A DNA stretch of 64,000 bases, taken from assembly GCF_025147765.1 (NCBI RefSeq), contig NZ_CP102265.1:2703001-2767000 (forward strand), written 5' to 3'. Position 1 is the stretch's first letter. Each line of letters begins with the position of its first letter. The position numbers and the translations under genes are program-made. The DNA comes from Blautia obeum ATCC 29174 (GTDB taxonomy: Bacteria > Bacillota > Clostridia > Lachnospirales > Lachnospiraceae). Below, in pieces: positions 35,134 to 43,551 of this stretch. Under the pieces are notes generated by a model. It saw nothing but the letters and a program-made list of their open reading frames with translations. It did not search any database and was not told the origin of the DNA.

Positions 35134-35782
35134 ATTGTTCCCTAATGCCTTGGCAGTGCATCTTGAGCTGCTCTTCAATAACTTTTGCGGATTACTTAAT
35201 TCTCAGCAGTGCATCTTCATTCGCACTTTAATTACATTTGTAGATCACTTAGTTTTCAGCAGTGCATCTTCATTTACATAGTTAATTCGTATGCAGATGA
35301 CTTATTTCTGTCAACTATGAACAAACGCATCCTCAACTTGTATTTTCCATATTTTGAAGATGATCCCTAATAAGCAATTGTATCTTGTTTTTCTTTTTGG
35401 GGCACTTGAAGATGCTTGCAGCCCGATGATTGCATCTTGCTTTTTCTTTCTATTGCACTTGAAGATGCTTGCTGCCTGGTGATTGTATCTTGCTTTTCTT
35501 TCTATGGCACTTGAGGATGCTTGCAGCTTGGTGATTGCATCTTGCTTTTCTTTCTATGGCACTTGAAGATGCTTGCCGCCCGATGATTGCATCTTGTTTT
35601 TCTTTCTATGACACTTGAAGATGCTTGCTGCTTGATTAGTGTATCTTTATCTTGCTTTCTTTGCAAATTAAAGATACTTCCCTACAAATACTTGCATCTA
35701 CAATTTGCTTTTCTTTGATCTGCAGATACCTTCTTATCCCAAATATCATCTTCATAGTAAAAATACTCATCATTGCAGATAC
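35134..35782. repeat. Phased inverted-pair repeat array A, about 12 units of 52-53 bp
   Basis: No gene. Left half-sites (best form GAAGATGC) start at 35187, 35240, 35293, 35356, 35408, 35461, 35513, 35565, 35617, 35670, 35722 and 35775; each is followed 23 bases later by a mirror half-site (best form TGCATCTT), except 33 bases at 35293 and none after 35775. Steps are 53, 53, 63, 52, 53, 52, 52, 52, 53, 52 and 53. A lone mirror site at 35157 marks a decayed first unit. The pyrimidine-rich spacer between pairs is conserved in the centre and diverges outward. Confidence 0.92.
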
Positions 35783-35816
35783 TTTTCGTAGCAATTTAAA
35801 GTTCAGCTACAGTAAT

Positions 35817-36602
35817 TTATAAATATTTCTCTACTAATTTTTCTAATATATTCTGATTAAGCATACTTTGTTCCGTCTCAAATGTAAGAATCAATCGTTC
35901 CCCAGGATAAATCCCATTTTTTTGATATAATTCTATTTTTCGAACAGCATTTCTTGCATATTCTTGCTTATCCATCATCCCCTCATGTTCCCAATATATC
36001 TCTTTCCCTGTTTTTGAAGACAAAAATGTAAAGTCAGGATAAACAGTGCCATACCCCTTCAAATATAATGGTTTTTCATACTTATACAAAATATTCTGCC
36101 TGTAAAAATAATCTGCCAGAATCTTCTCGAATTTTGATCGTACTCTTTCTCCATTTTCAGTTAAAATCATAGGTGCGCCCTCTTGAAATTCTTTCCCTTG
36201 ATATGGTGCTGCAAACCATTTTTGAAGATTATTCTCCCAGGTATCATCAATTGGATTTATTAATTTCTTTCTGTCAGGATGCAAGGAATCATACATTTTT
36301 TTCATTTTCTCATCCGCATCTATTTCCAACATTTTATTTATTTTAGCAAGCTGCTCTTCTGCTATGTTTATGATGGAGCTATTGTATGCCTTTTGAGCTA
36401 ATTGCTCTCTTAATATCATATTTCTTTTCGGTATATAGATGCCATTTCTATCATGTACACAATGATAATAGCGGCATCTGTTTTTGTGCTTTGATATTCT
36501 GAGATTGCCTTCCGGCATATGCTCATTCTCTTTTTTTGCCTTTGCAATTATCTCTTTCAATCGTTTTTGCTCCTCACGTAAAGCATCTTTGAATTTTTGC
36601 AT
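35817..36602 (-). CDS. Predicted PD-(D/E)XK-like nuclease flanked by repeat arrays
   Basis: 261 residues, AT-rich unlike its neighbours, which suggests transfer. Residues 1-35 are a charged coiled coil, 40-105 a mixed region with HKNRCRYYHCVHDRNGIYI, and 135-261 look like a PD-(D/E)XK fold: RSKFEKILADYF (acidic helix), YPDFTFLSS (the PD aspartate near 195) and IYWEHEGM in place of E-x-K. The end KIELYQKNGIYPGERLILTFET is a block I associate with a recurrent Lachnospiraceae family. The start has AAAGGAG upstream. No partner genes; the repeat arrays on both sides are its only context. Confidence 0.6.
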   Translation of the reverse strand: MQKFKDALREEQKRLKEIIAKAKKENEHMPEGNLRISKHKNRCRYYHCVHDRNGIYIPKRNMILREQLAQKAYNSSIINIAEEQLAKINKMLEIDADEKMKKMYDSLHPDRKKLINPIDDTWENNLQKWFAAPYQGKEFQEGAPMILTENGERVRSKFEKILADYFYRQNILYKYEKPLYLKGYGTVYPDFTFLSSKTGKEIYWEHEGMMDKQEYARNAVRKIELYQKNGIYPGERLILTFETEQSMLNQNILEKLVEKYL

Positions 36603-36620
36603 AAATCACTTTCTCCTTTA

Positions 36621-36672
36621 TTGGTTTTATTTATTGGTTTTATTTATTGGTTTTATTTATTGGTTTTATTTG
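36621..36672. repeat. 13-bp tandem repeat, four copies
   Basis: TTGGTTTTATTTA occurs at 36621, 36634, 36647 and (last base changed) 36660. It lies 19 bases upstream of the nuclease-like gene's start, between its ribosome binding site and any promoter, so copy-number change could alter leader length or promoter spacing. Confidence 0.9.
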
Positions 36673-36778
36673 TTCTCTCTCATTTAATTTACTGTTTTCC
36701 ATTCGCAAATTTATAGCTTATTCAATTGCTATTTTTATAAAACTTAAACTATGACTCAACTTGATAGTCCTTAAATTT

Positions 36779-37164
36779 AAAGATACTTTTTTGCATCCTG
36801 TTATATCTTCATTTGCTTCTCAATTCCTCATGTAGATACTTTTGTTAATAATTGTGCATCCTCAACTATTTTCTCTATACTTTTGCAGATATTCTTCATA
36901 TATCAGATACCGATAAATGCATCCTTAATTTATCTTGCCCTAAACCCGAAGATGCTTTGCCATATTCAATTGCATCCTCATGTTATTTTTCCATTGTTTA
37001 AAGATGCTTTATCATTCTCAATTGCATCCTCATGTTATTTTTCCATTGTTTAAAGATACTTTATCACTCGCGATTGTATCCTTTTCTTACTATTACTATG
37101 GTCCGAGGATAACATCCGCCATTAGATTTTATCTTTATTACTTTAACTTCCCTTTTGAAGATAC
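36779..37164. repeat. Phased inverted-pair repeat array B, 8 units of 52-53 bp
   Basis: No gene. Left half-sites (AAAGATAC / AAAGATGC) start at 36779, 36832, 36885, 36948, 37000, 37052, 37105 and 37157, steps 53, 53, 63, 52, 52, 53 and 52. Mirror half-sites (best TGCATCCT) follow after 23 bases, or 33 at 36885; none after the last. The units at 36948 and 37000 share a nearly identical spacer (CATGTTATTTTTCCATTGTTTA in part). Orientation is the same as in array A. From 37165 to 37295 I see only AT-rich sequence. Confidence 0.9.
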
Positions 37165-37295
37165 TTTTTTTGCTATTCTATTTTATTAATATAATTTAGG
37201 ATTTTTTTATTGAAATTTATTTTAACTGATTTGAATTGTTTGAATTATGAATGAATCAATGCTTTGAATATCAGAAGATATTAGATTAATTTTAG

Positions 37296-37326
37296 AAAAA
37301 TCCCGGAAGCATATTGCTCCCGGGAT
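37296..37326 (-). terminator. Terminator of the rplM-rpsI operon
   Basis: ATCCCGGGAGCA pairs with TGCTTCCGGGAT around ATA, followed by TTTT. Confidence 0.9.
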
Positions 37327-37351
37327 AGATAATACAATATTGAACGATAAA

Positions 37352-37744
37352 TTATCGTTTAGAGAACTGCGGTGCTCTACGAGCTGCTTTGAGACCGTAT
37401 TTCTTACGTTCTTTCATACGTGGATCACGTGTAAGGAATCCAGCAGCTTTAAGAACTGGTCTGTATTCAGCATCTGCTTCAAGAAGGGCTCTTGCAACAC
37501 CATGTCTGATGGCACCAGCCTGTCCTGTGTATCCGCCACCTTTAACGTTAACGAGAACGTCAAATTTTCCTTCTGTTTCTGTTGCAGCCAGTGGCTGACG
37601 AACGATAACTTTCAGAGTCTCTAATCCGAAGTATTCGTCGATATCTCTTTTATTAATTGTGATTTTGCCTGTACCAGGTGTAAGGTAAACTCTTGCGATT
37701 GATTTTTTTCTTCTTCCTGTTCCGTAGAATTTTGCGCTAGCCAA
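37352..37744 (-). CDS. rpsI: 30S ribosomal protein uS9
   Basis: 130 residues with GTGRRKKSIARVYL near the start and the conserved C-terminal tail APQFSKR that reaches the P-site tRNA. The start is TTG at 37744 preceded by AGGAG. Second gene after rplM, 16 bases apart. Confidence 0.97.
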   Translation of the reverse strand: MASAKFYGTGRRKKSIARVYLTPGTGKITINKRDIDEYFGLETLKVIVRQPLAATETEGKFDVLVNVKGGGYTGQAGAIRHGVARALLEADAEYRPVLKAAGFLTRDPRMKERKKYGLKAARRAPQFSKR

Positions 37745-37760
37745 TGTCTCCTACCTCCTA

Positions 37761-38189
37761 TTAAAATGTTAAGGTTTCCGGTTTCTGAGCTTCATGTTTG
37801 TGCTCTGGTCCGGCATAAACGAAAAGTTTCTTGTACATGGTTCTTCCCAGAGGTCCTTTTGGAAGCATACCTTTAACTGCCAGCTCGATAACCTTCTCCG
37901 GTTTCTTAGCCATCATTTCTTTTAATGTGGTTTCTTTCATTCCACCAACATAATCGGAGTGATGATAGTAAATCTTCTGATCCATTTTCTTACCAGTTAC
38001 TTTAACTTTATCAGCGTTAACGATGATCACATAATCACCTGTATCAACGTGTGGTGTGAACTGCGGTTTGTTCTTTCCTCTTAATACGCTAGCAACACCA
38101 GATGCCAGACGGCCCAGTGTACAGCCTTCAGCGTCAACTACATACCATTTTCTTTCGATTTTATCTGGATTAGCCATATAAGTCTGCAT
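37761..38189 (-). CDS. rplM: 50S ribosomal protein uL13
   Basis: 142 residues: RKWYVVDAEGCTLGRLAS near the start, then VKVTGKKMDQKIYYHHSDYVGG and MLPKGPLGRTMYKKLFVY, all typical for L13. First gene of the operon, AGGAGG before the start. In many Firmicutes this pair follows truA; here it stands about 19 kb away. Confidence 0.97.
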   Translation of the reverse strand: MQTYMANPDKIERKWYVVDAEGCTLGRLASGVASVLRGKNKPQFTPHVDTGDYVIIVNADKVKVTGKKMDQKIYYHHSDYVGGMKETTLKEMMAKKPEKVIELAVKGMLPKGPLGRTMYKKLFVYAGPEHKHEAQKPETLTF

Positions 38190-38363
38190 GGTTTTACCTC
38201 CTGTTATTTATCAACGATAGTTTGTGTAATTACGGTCATCCGTAATATCATATATAAAATTCCTGGTGAACAGTGCAAATCTATACTGCGGAAATGTCCG
38301 AAACCGCTGATAAAAACACCTTTGCCGGGGCTTTGGCTCAGGAGTCATCGCACTATGTCACAT
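38190..38363 (-). promoter_or_regulatory. 5' leader of rplM-rpsI
   Basis: About 170 bases between promoter and rplM. It includes the hairpin ATTACGG-ATGA-CCGTAAT (38246-38229) and GC-rich segments near 38320-38345. Ribosomal protein leaders are often autoregulatory; this is inferred, and I could not match it to the known L13 leader consensus. Confidence 0.35.
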
Positions 38364-38369
38364 TGGGTT

Positions 38370-38398
38370 ATTCTACTATAAGGGCATTCATATGTCAA
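38370..38398 (-). promoter_or_regulatory. Promoter of rplM-rpsI
   Basis: TTGACA (38398-38393), 17-base spacer, TAGAAT (38375-38370). Confidence 0.8.
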
Positions 38399-38458
38399 CA
38401 GTTTTTTCCATAATTTTTACGATTTTTTACGCTGTATTTCATGTTCGATCATCCATGG

Positions 38459-39388
38459 TCACTTTCCACTGTTTACCACATAAATTCCAACACTTACAAG
38501 CAGAAGTGAAAGCAATCCCAATATTCCGGATGCCTGATCTGTTTCGCCCAGCAGAAGTGCCGAAAGAAGCACGCCAAATACCGGATTCATAAATCCAAAT
38601 ACTGTAACTCTTGAAACCGGATTATATTTCAGAAGAATGCCCCAGAGGGAATATGCCACTGCTGAAACCAGCGCCAGATAAACCAGCAGTCCGATTCCAC
38701 TTGGTGTCACTTTTGTAATATGTCCGCCCATAACGCCTCCTGCTGCCATAAGCACGATTCCTCCGATAATAAACTGATAAGCACTGAGCATGACCGGATT
38801 AAATTTCTGAGAAAATTTCTTTACAAACACCGAAGAAAATGCATAAGCGATCGTAGAAAAGAAAATGGCTCCCTCTCCTGCAAGACTGAACTGAAAGTTC
38901 ATTCCATTCAGATTAATCAATACTACTCCTGCAAATCCCAGAATACAGCCGGTGATTTTTCTTGATGTAATCTTTTCCTGATGAAACAAAAATCCGGCTA
39001 CCAGAATCGCAATAAATACATTCACCGCTTCTATAATAGAAGCTTTTACTCCACTGGTATGTGCAAGTCCCATATAAAAAAAGAAATACTGAATGATCGT
39101 CTGAAGCAGACTTAACCAGATAATTTCTTTTGCTGCTTTTCTCTCCGGACGTAAAAAACGTCCCTCCATTACACTTCCAATCCCAGCTGCCAGAATTCCT
39201 GCCAGCGTGAATCTGCAGCCGGCAAAAAGGATCTGCGATGCCGTATCCGCTGCATCGACTTCAAACAGCCGATATCCAATTTTGATACAGGGAAATGCAC
39301 TTCCCCACAACAGACAGCATAAAAGTGCGCCAAACCAGACAACAACTGTTTTCTGCATCCATTCCTGTTTTATTTTTAATCCACTCAT
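38459..39388 (-). CDS. EamA-family drug/metabolite transporter
   Basis: 309 residues from the ATG at 39388, which has GGAGG upstream; the open frame runs 27 codons further but across the probable transcription start. Ten membrane segments in two EamA repeats, with LLWGSAFPCIKIGY at the first and SVFVKKFSQKFNPVMLSAYQF at the second. Exports small metabolites or amino acids; substrate not determinable. Divergent from a TetR-family gene, whose operators overlap its promoter. Confidence 0.85.
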   Translation of the reverse strand: MSGLKIKQEWMQKTVVVWFGALLCCLLWGSAFPCIKIGYRLFEVDAADTASQILFAGCRFTLAGILAAGIGSVMEGRFLRPERKAAKEIIWLSLLQTIIQYFFFYMGLAHTSGVKASIIEAVNVFIAILVAGFLFHQEKITSRKITGCILGFAGVVLINLNGMNFQFSLAGEGAIFFSTIAYAFSSVFVKKFSQKFNPVMLSAYQFIIGGIVLMAAGGVMGGHITKVTPSGIGLLVYLALVSAVAYSLWGILLKYNPVSRVTVFGFMNPVFGVLLSALLLGETDQASGILGLLSLLLVSVGIYVVNSGK

Positions 39389-39468
39389 ATATATCCTGCC
39401 TCCGATGTTCATTATATCTGACCGTTCACAACAACTGAGTAAACAGTAATTGTATCCTAATTTTCTCA

Positions 39469-39542
39469 CCAGTGCCAGTAACTGTCAACCTTGCAGACAT
39501 TCCGTTATCCTATTATAATAATAAACAGTTACTGCTCACTGG
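39469..39542. promoter_or_regulatory. Divergent promoter region with paired TetR-type operators
   Basis: CCAGTGCCAGTAACTGT (39469-39485) and the mirrored ACAGTTACTGCTCACTGG (39525-39542) match at 17 of 18 aligned positions. Each contains CAGT(A/T)ACTG. The left site overlaps a TTGACA -35 (39488-39483) facing the EamA gene; the right lies just after the tetR promoter TTGCAG (39491-39496) / TATAAT (39514-39519). A weaker third site, AACAGTAATTGT, is near 39442. Confidence 0.7.
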
Positions 39543-39627
39543 CACTATCCCGTGAAGTGTTTTGTCATAAATATGGCAAAATCCCGAAATATGCACTTCA
39601 AAACCAACACACAAACGGAGGAATCCC

Positions 39628-40191
39628 ATGTCAAATATCACCAAACATGCTCTGGCAGAATCCCTGAAAAAACTTCTTCTCAAAAAGCCGCTGAACAAAA
39701 TCACGATCAACGATCTGACCACCGACTGTGGCATCAGCCGTATGGCTTTTTATTATCATTTCAAAGATATCTACGATCTGGTCGAATGGGCATGTCTCGA
39801 AGAATCACGTAAAGCTCTCCAGGGAAAAAAGACCTATGATACCTGGCAGAAAGGACTTCTTCAGATTTTTGAAGCAGTCTATGAAAACAAACCTTTCATT
39901 ATAAATGCTTACAACGCAATCAGTCGGGAACAGATTGAGAATTTTCTCTTCCAGCTGACCCACGACCTGATCATGAGTGTCGTCGAAGAGCAGGCAAGAT
40001 CCACTTCCCTTACGCAGGAACAGAAAAGTTTTATCGCAGATTTTTATAAATACAGTTTTGTCGGCATCATGCTCGACTGGATCCGACAGGGAATGAAATC
40101 AGACTATACCGACATCTGGAAAAACATGTGCATCACAATCCATGGAAACATCACAAATTCTATTCAAAACTTTACAAAACATGCCAAATGA
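39628..40191 (+). CDS. TetR/AcrR-family regulator (DhaS-like)
   Basis: 187 residues. Helix-turn-helix KITINDLTTDCGISRMAFYYHF near 24-45, then an all-helical ligand domain of the DhaS/TetR_C type. Paired operators at 39469-39542 suggest it controls itself and the divergent EamA gene; the oleate hydratase gene 120 bases downstream has its own promoter without an evident site. An effector related to fatty acids is possible by context only. CGGAGG precedes the start. Confidence 0.85.
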   Translation: MSNITKHALAESLKKLLLKKPLNKITINDLTTDCGISRMAFYYHFKDIYDLVEWACLEESRKALQGKKTYDTWQKGLLQIFEAVYENKPFIINAYNAISREQIENFLFQLTHDLIMSVVEEQARSTSLTQEQKSFIADFYKYSFVGIMLDWIRQGMKSDYTDIWKNMCITIHGNITNSIQNFTKHAK

Positions 40192-40223
40192 TAAGTTTTT
40201 ACTCATTCCATATTTTTTGTAAA

Positions 40224-40252
40224 TTGAATTCAAACACAAATGGCAATACTAT
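40224..40252 (+). promoter_or_regulatory. Promoter of the oleate hydratase gene
   Basis: TTGAAT (40224-40229), 17-base spacer, TACTAT (40247-40252). The -35 overlaps the palindrome TTGAATTCAA. Confidence 0.65.
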
Positions 40253-40310
40253 AAGAGACAGAAAAGGAAAGCTACACATCATCACAAACAAATGAAAGGT
40301 GGTTTTTTAC

Positions 40311-42278
40311 ATGTCTAAAAAAGGATTAAAACTTGGTGTTGCACTTGCAGCCGGAGCCGGCGCAGCAGCTATTCTTACCAAAACGTCTCAGGAAAATAAA
40401 GAGATCAAAGCTACAAAGGCCAAAAAAGCCGAAGCTGCCAGATCTGATTACCGCAACACAGAACGCGGCAAATATGAAAAGAACAGCAAAGGTATTTATT
40501 ATACAAACGGTAACTACGAAGCATTCGCCCGTCCGGAAAAGCCAGAAGGCGTCGATGACAAAAACGCTTATATCGTAGGCAGCGGGCTTGCTTCACTCGC
40601 TGCTGCCTGCTTCCTCGTTCGTGACGGTCAGATGCCTGGTTCCCATATCCACATTCTGGAAGCTATGGACATCACCGGTGGTGCCTGCGATGGTATCTTT
40701 GATCCAACACGTGGCTATGTCATGAGAGGCGGCCGTGAAATGGAAAACCATTTCGAGTGTCTCTGGGATCTGTTCCGCAGCATTCCTTCTATTGAAACAC
40801 CTGGTGTTTCCGTACTGGATGAATACTACTGGCTGAACAAACATGACCCAAACTATTCTCTTTGCCGTGCAACTGTAAATCGCGGAGAAGACGCTCATAC
40901 AGACGGCAAATTCAACCTCAGCCAGAAGGGCTGTATGGAAATCATGAAGCTCTTTATGACTAAAGATGAAGACCTCTACGATAAGACCATCGAAGATGTT
41001 TTCGATGATGAAGTATTCAATTCCACCTTCTGGCTGTACTGGAGAACCATGTTTGCATTCGAAAACTGGCACAGTGCCCTGGAGATGAAGCTGTACTTCC
41101 AGCGTTTCATTCATCACATCGCAGGCCTTCCGGATTTCAGTGCACTTAAATTCACAAAATACAACCAGTATGATTCCCTGATCCTGCCTATGCAGAAATA
41201 TCTGGAAGATGCTGGCGTTGACTTCCAGTTTAATACTGAAGTTACTAACGTTATCTTTGATTTCAAGGATGGCAAGAAGATTGCTTCTGCAATCGAATGC
41301 AAAGTCAACGGCGTAGAAAAAGGCATCGTCCTTACTGAAAATGACCTCGTATTTGTTACCAACGGAAGCTGTACAGAAGGCACGATCTACGGTGATCAGA
41401 ACCATGCACCAAACGGTGATGCGGAAGTTCGTACAAGCGGCTGCTGGTCACTCTGGAAAAATATCGCAGCACAGGATCCGTCCTTCGGACATCCGGAAAA
41501 ATTCTGCTCCGATATCAACAAGACCAACTGGGAATCCGCGACCGTCACAACTCTGGATGACAAGATCATTCCTTATATTACTGACATCTGCAAACGTGAT
41601 CCGCGTACTGGCAAAGTTGTTACAGGTGGTATCGTAAGCTGTCAGGATTCCAAGTGGCTCTTAAGCTGGACCATCAACCGTCAGGGACAGTTCAAGGATC
41701 AGGACAAAGATAAGGTCTGCGTATGGGTTTATGGTCTGTTCACAGATGTACCTGGCGACTATATCAAGAAACCTATGAAAGACTGTACCGGTAAAGAGAT
41801 CACCGCAGAGTGGCTGTATCATCTCGGTGTTCCGGAAGATCAGATTGATGAACTTGCTGAACACAGTGCAGTGTGCGTACCGACCATGATGCCTTATATC
41901 ACCGCATTCTTCATGCCAAGAACCAAGGGTGACCGCCCGGATGTTATCCCGGATGGCTGTGTAAACTTCGCCTTCCTCGGTCAGTTCGCAGATACCCCGC
42001 GTGATACCGTATTCACCACAGAATACTCTGTCAGAACTGCGATGGAAGCTGTTTATGGACTCCTCGGTGTTGACCGTGGCGTACCGGAAGTATGGGGAAG
42101 CGTTTACGATATCCGTGAACTCTTAAGCAGCAGTGTGAAGCTGATGGATGGTAAATCTCCACTGGAAATTGATATTCCGGGAGCCGGCATCATTAAGAAA
42201 CCTCTGCTCCACTTCATTAAGGGAACGGTGATCGAGAAAGTATTGAGAGACTATGATGTGCTGAAAGATGGAATGTAA
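40311..42278 (+). CDS. ohyA: Oleate hydratase (myosin-cross-reactive antigen family)
   Basis: 655 residues from the ATG at 40311 (AAAGGTGG 8 bases upstream; a GTG four codons earlier is less likely). FAD-binding YIVGSGLASLAAACFL near residue 84, then EAMDITGGACDG and the RGGREMENHFECLWDLFRSIPS block that marks this family. Hydrates the 9-10 double bond of oleate to 10-hydroxystearate, detoxifying unsaturated acids. Residues 5-22 form a hydrophobic stretch (LGVALAAGAGAAAIL) and 25-50 a lysine-rich linker, so the enzyme may be membrane-tethered. Confidence 0.94.
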   Translation: MSKKGLKLGVALAAGAGAAAILTKTSQENKEIKATKAKKAEAARSDYRNTERGKYEKNSKGIYYTNGNYEAFARPEKPEGVDDKNAYIVGSGLASLAAACFLVRDGQMPGSHIHILEAMDITGGACDGIFDPTRGYVMRGGREMENHFECLWDLFRSIPSIETPGVSVLDEYYWLNKHDPNYSLCRATVNRGEDAHTDGKFNLSQKGCMEIMKLFMTKDEDLYDKTIEDVFDDEVFNSTFWLYWRTMFAFENWHSALEMKLYFQRFIHHIAGLPDFSALKFTKYNQYDSLILPMQKYLEDAGVDFQFNTEVTNVIFDFKDGKKIASAIECKVNGVEKGIVLTENDLVFVTNGSCTEGTIYGDQNHAPNGDAEVRTSGCWSLWKNIAAQDPSFGHPEKFCSDINKTNWESATVTTLDDKIIPYITDICKRDPRTGKVVTGGIVSCQDSKWLLSWTINRQGQFKDQDKDKVCVWVYGLFTDVPGDYIKKPMKDCTGKEITAEWLYHLGVPEDQIDELAEHSAVCVPTMMPYITAFFMPRTKGDRPDVIPDGCVNFAFLGQFADTPRDTVFTTEYSVRTAMEAVYGLLGVDRGVPEVWGSVYDIRELLSSSVKLMDGKSPLEIDIPGAGIIKKPLLHFIKGTVIEKVLRDYDVLKDGM

Positions 42279-42382
42279 TTCTATAATGAAACGAAAAATA
42301 GAAAATATGCAATGTTTCTATAATATGTGATACTGCATCAGACAATCAGATATGATATCTTAAGAATGCACACATATTCAGG

Positions 42383-42423
42383 AAAACACCGGAACAGATT
42401 TCATAACCTGCTCCGGTGTTTTT
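42383..42423 (+). terminator. Terminator of the oleate hydratase gene
   Basis: AAAACACCGGA pairs with TCCGGTGTTTT, followed by T. Confidence 0.85.
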
Positions 42424-42443
42424 CTATAAAGTCACATATTCTG

Positions 42444-42559
42444 TCAGTAAATTTCCTCAAACATATTTTTTACAGAATCTTCTTCTGTAATCTCACAGAT
42501 CACCCTCGCCGGCACACCTGCTGCAAAAGAATTCGCCGGAATATCTCCGGCTGTTCTAT
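42444..42559 (-). pseudogene. C-terminal remnant of a hexapeptide-repeat acetyltransferase
   Basis: An open stretch of about 38 codons ending in TGA reads GDIPANSFAAGVPARVICEI and further acidic residues, the classic end of maltose/galactoside O-acetyltransferases (IPxNSLAAGxPARVIRxI). The N-terminal 150 residues are absent; the frame runs into the end of the LacI-type gene, which shows that a deletion joined the two. Confidence 0.65.
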
Positions 42560-42561
42560 TC

Positions 42562-43551
42562 TTATGTTGATTCCCTGATCACCAGTTCTGTATCAAGTAA
42601 AAGCGATTTCATTTCCCCATGAGGATCTTCCATCAGTTCCAATAACATCTCACAGGCTGTATAACCCATCTGAAATTTCGGCTGATTCACAGTTGTGATC
42701 GAAGGTGAGGTCATAGAGGATAACTCAATATTATCAAATCCAACCACCAGAATATCCCGCGGTACATGCAGGTGAAAACGCTTCGCCGCACGGATCACTG
42801 CCGCTGCAAAAACATCGGATATGGTAAAAAATGCATTCGGTCTGCTGTCAGAGTTCAATAATCTGCACACCGCTGCATAAGCCATCTCATAGCTTACTTC
42901 CGGCAGCTGCACGATCCACTGCTTCGGGATCATGACCTCCGCGTTACGAAGTGCATTCATAAATCCTTCCTGACGTCTTCTTGCATATTTGAAGTTTCCC
43001 GGTCCGTTGATCAGCGCGATCTTACTTCCTCCATTTGACAGAAGATATTCCGTTGCAAGTTCTGCAGCTCTGGCGTCATCAATACTGACATATGGGTAAT
43101 CCGCATGGTCATTATATTCACAGCACTGTACCAGCGGAGCGATCACTCGTATCTGATTCAGGCCCTCTTCCGAAACACGATTCAGAAGAATCACGCCTGC
43201 TGCATCCACTCTCCGCAGAAGATTGCAGAAATCCAGCAGATTCCCTTTATTCAGATGTGATTCATGGATCAGCAGATGGCATCCATGTGCCTTTGCAGAT
43301 ACTCTCGCACCCCGGATGATCTCCTGATAAAATACATTCTCGATTCCCGGAATGTTCAGAACGATCAACGGCTGTGTCTCCTTCGAAACTGTGACTGTAT
43401 TTTCTATCTGACAGCCCAGAGAACGCATTGCTTCCTCTACCCGTCGTATTGTTGGCTCTTTCACCAGTTCTCTGTGATTCAGAACTCTTGATACCGTTGC
43501 CGGTGATACCTGTGCTTTCTCAGCAATTAACGAAACAGTTATCTTCTTCAT
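42562..43551 (-). CDS. LacI-family transcriptional regulator
   Basis: 329 residues. LacI helix-turn-helix VSLIAEKAQVSPATVSRVLN near 5-24, then the sugar-binding domain with ILVVGFDNIELSSMTSPSITTV near the end. It lies downstream of the sugar/polyol ABC operon and in the same direction (92-base gap), and is its likely local regulator. The operator may be the ATACGTAT palindrome upstream of that operon. Confidence 0.88.
   Translation of the reverse strand: MKKITVSLIAEKAQVSPATVSRVLNHRELVKEPTIRRVEEAMRSLGCQIENTVTVSKETQPLIVLNIPGIENVFYQEIIRGARVSAKAHGCHLLIHESHLNKGNLLDFCNLLRRVDAAGVILLNRVSEEGLNQIRVIAPLVQCCEYNDHADYPYVSIDDARAAELATEYLLSNGGSKIALINGPGNFKYARRRQEGFMNALRNAEVMIPKQWIVQLPEVSYEMAYAAVCRLLNSDSRPNAFFTISDVFAAAVIRAAKRFHLHVPRDILVVGFDNIELSSMTSPSITTVNQPKFQMGYTACEMLLELMEDPHGEMKSLLLDTELVIREST

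Noticed and set aside
35134..37164. CRISPR or guide-RNA type array
   Set aside because: The spacers between half-sites are conserved or decayed copies of one another, not unique sequences; the repeated motif is only 7-8 bases in inverted pairs; no cas, tas or similar gene is near.
35134..37164. REP elements with a RAYT transposase
   Set aside because: The gene between the arrays has no HUH or tyrosine transposase motif, and the units are regular tandem arrays rather than single REP pairs.
40593..41405. A 270-codon open frame on the strand opposite the oleate hydratase
   Set aside because: It mirrors the codon structure of the clear oleate hydratase gene and has no protein-like motifs or ribosome binding site.
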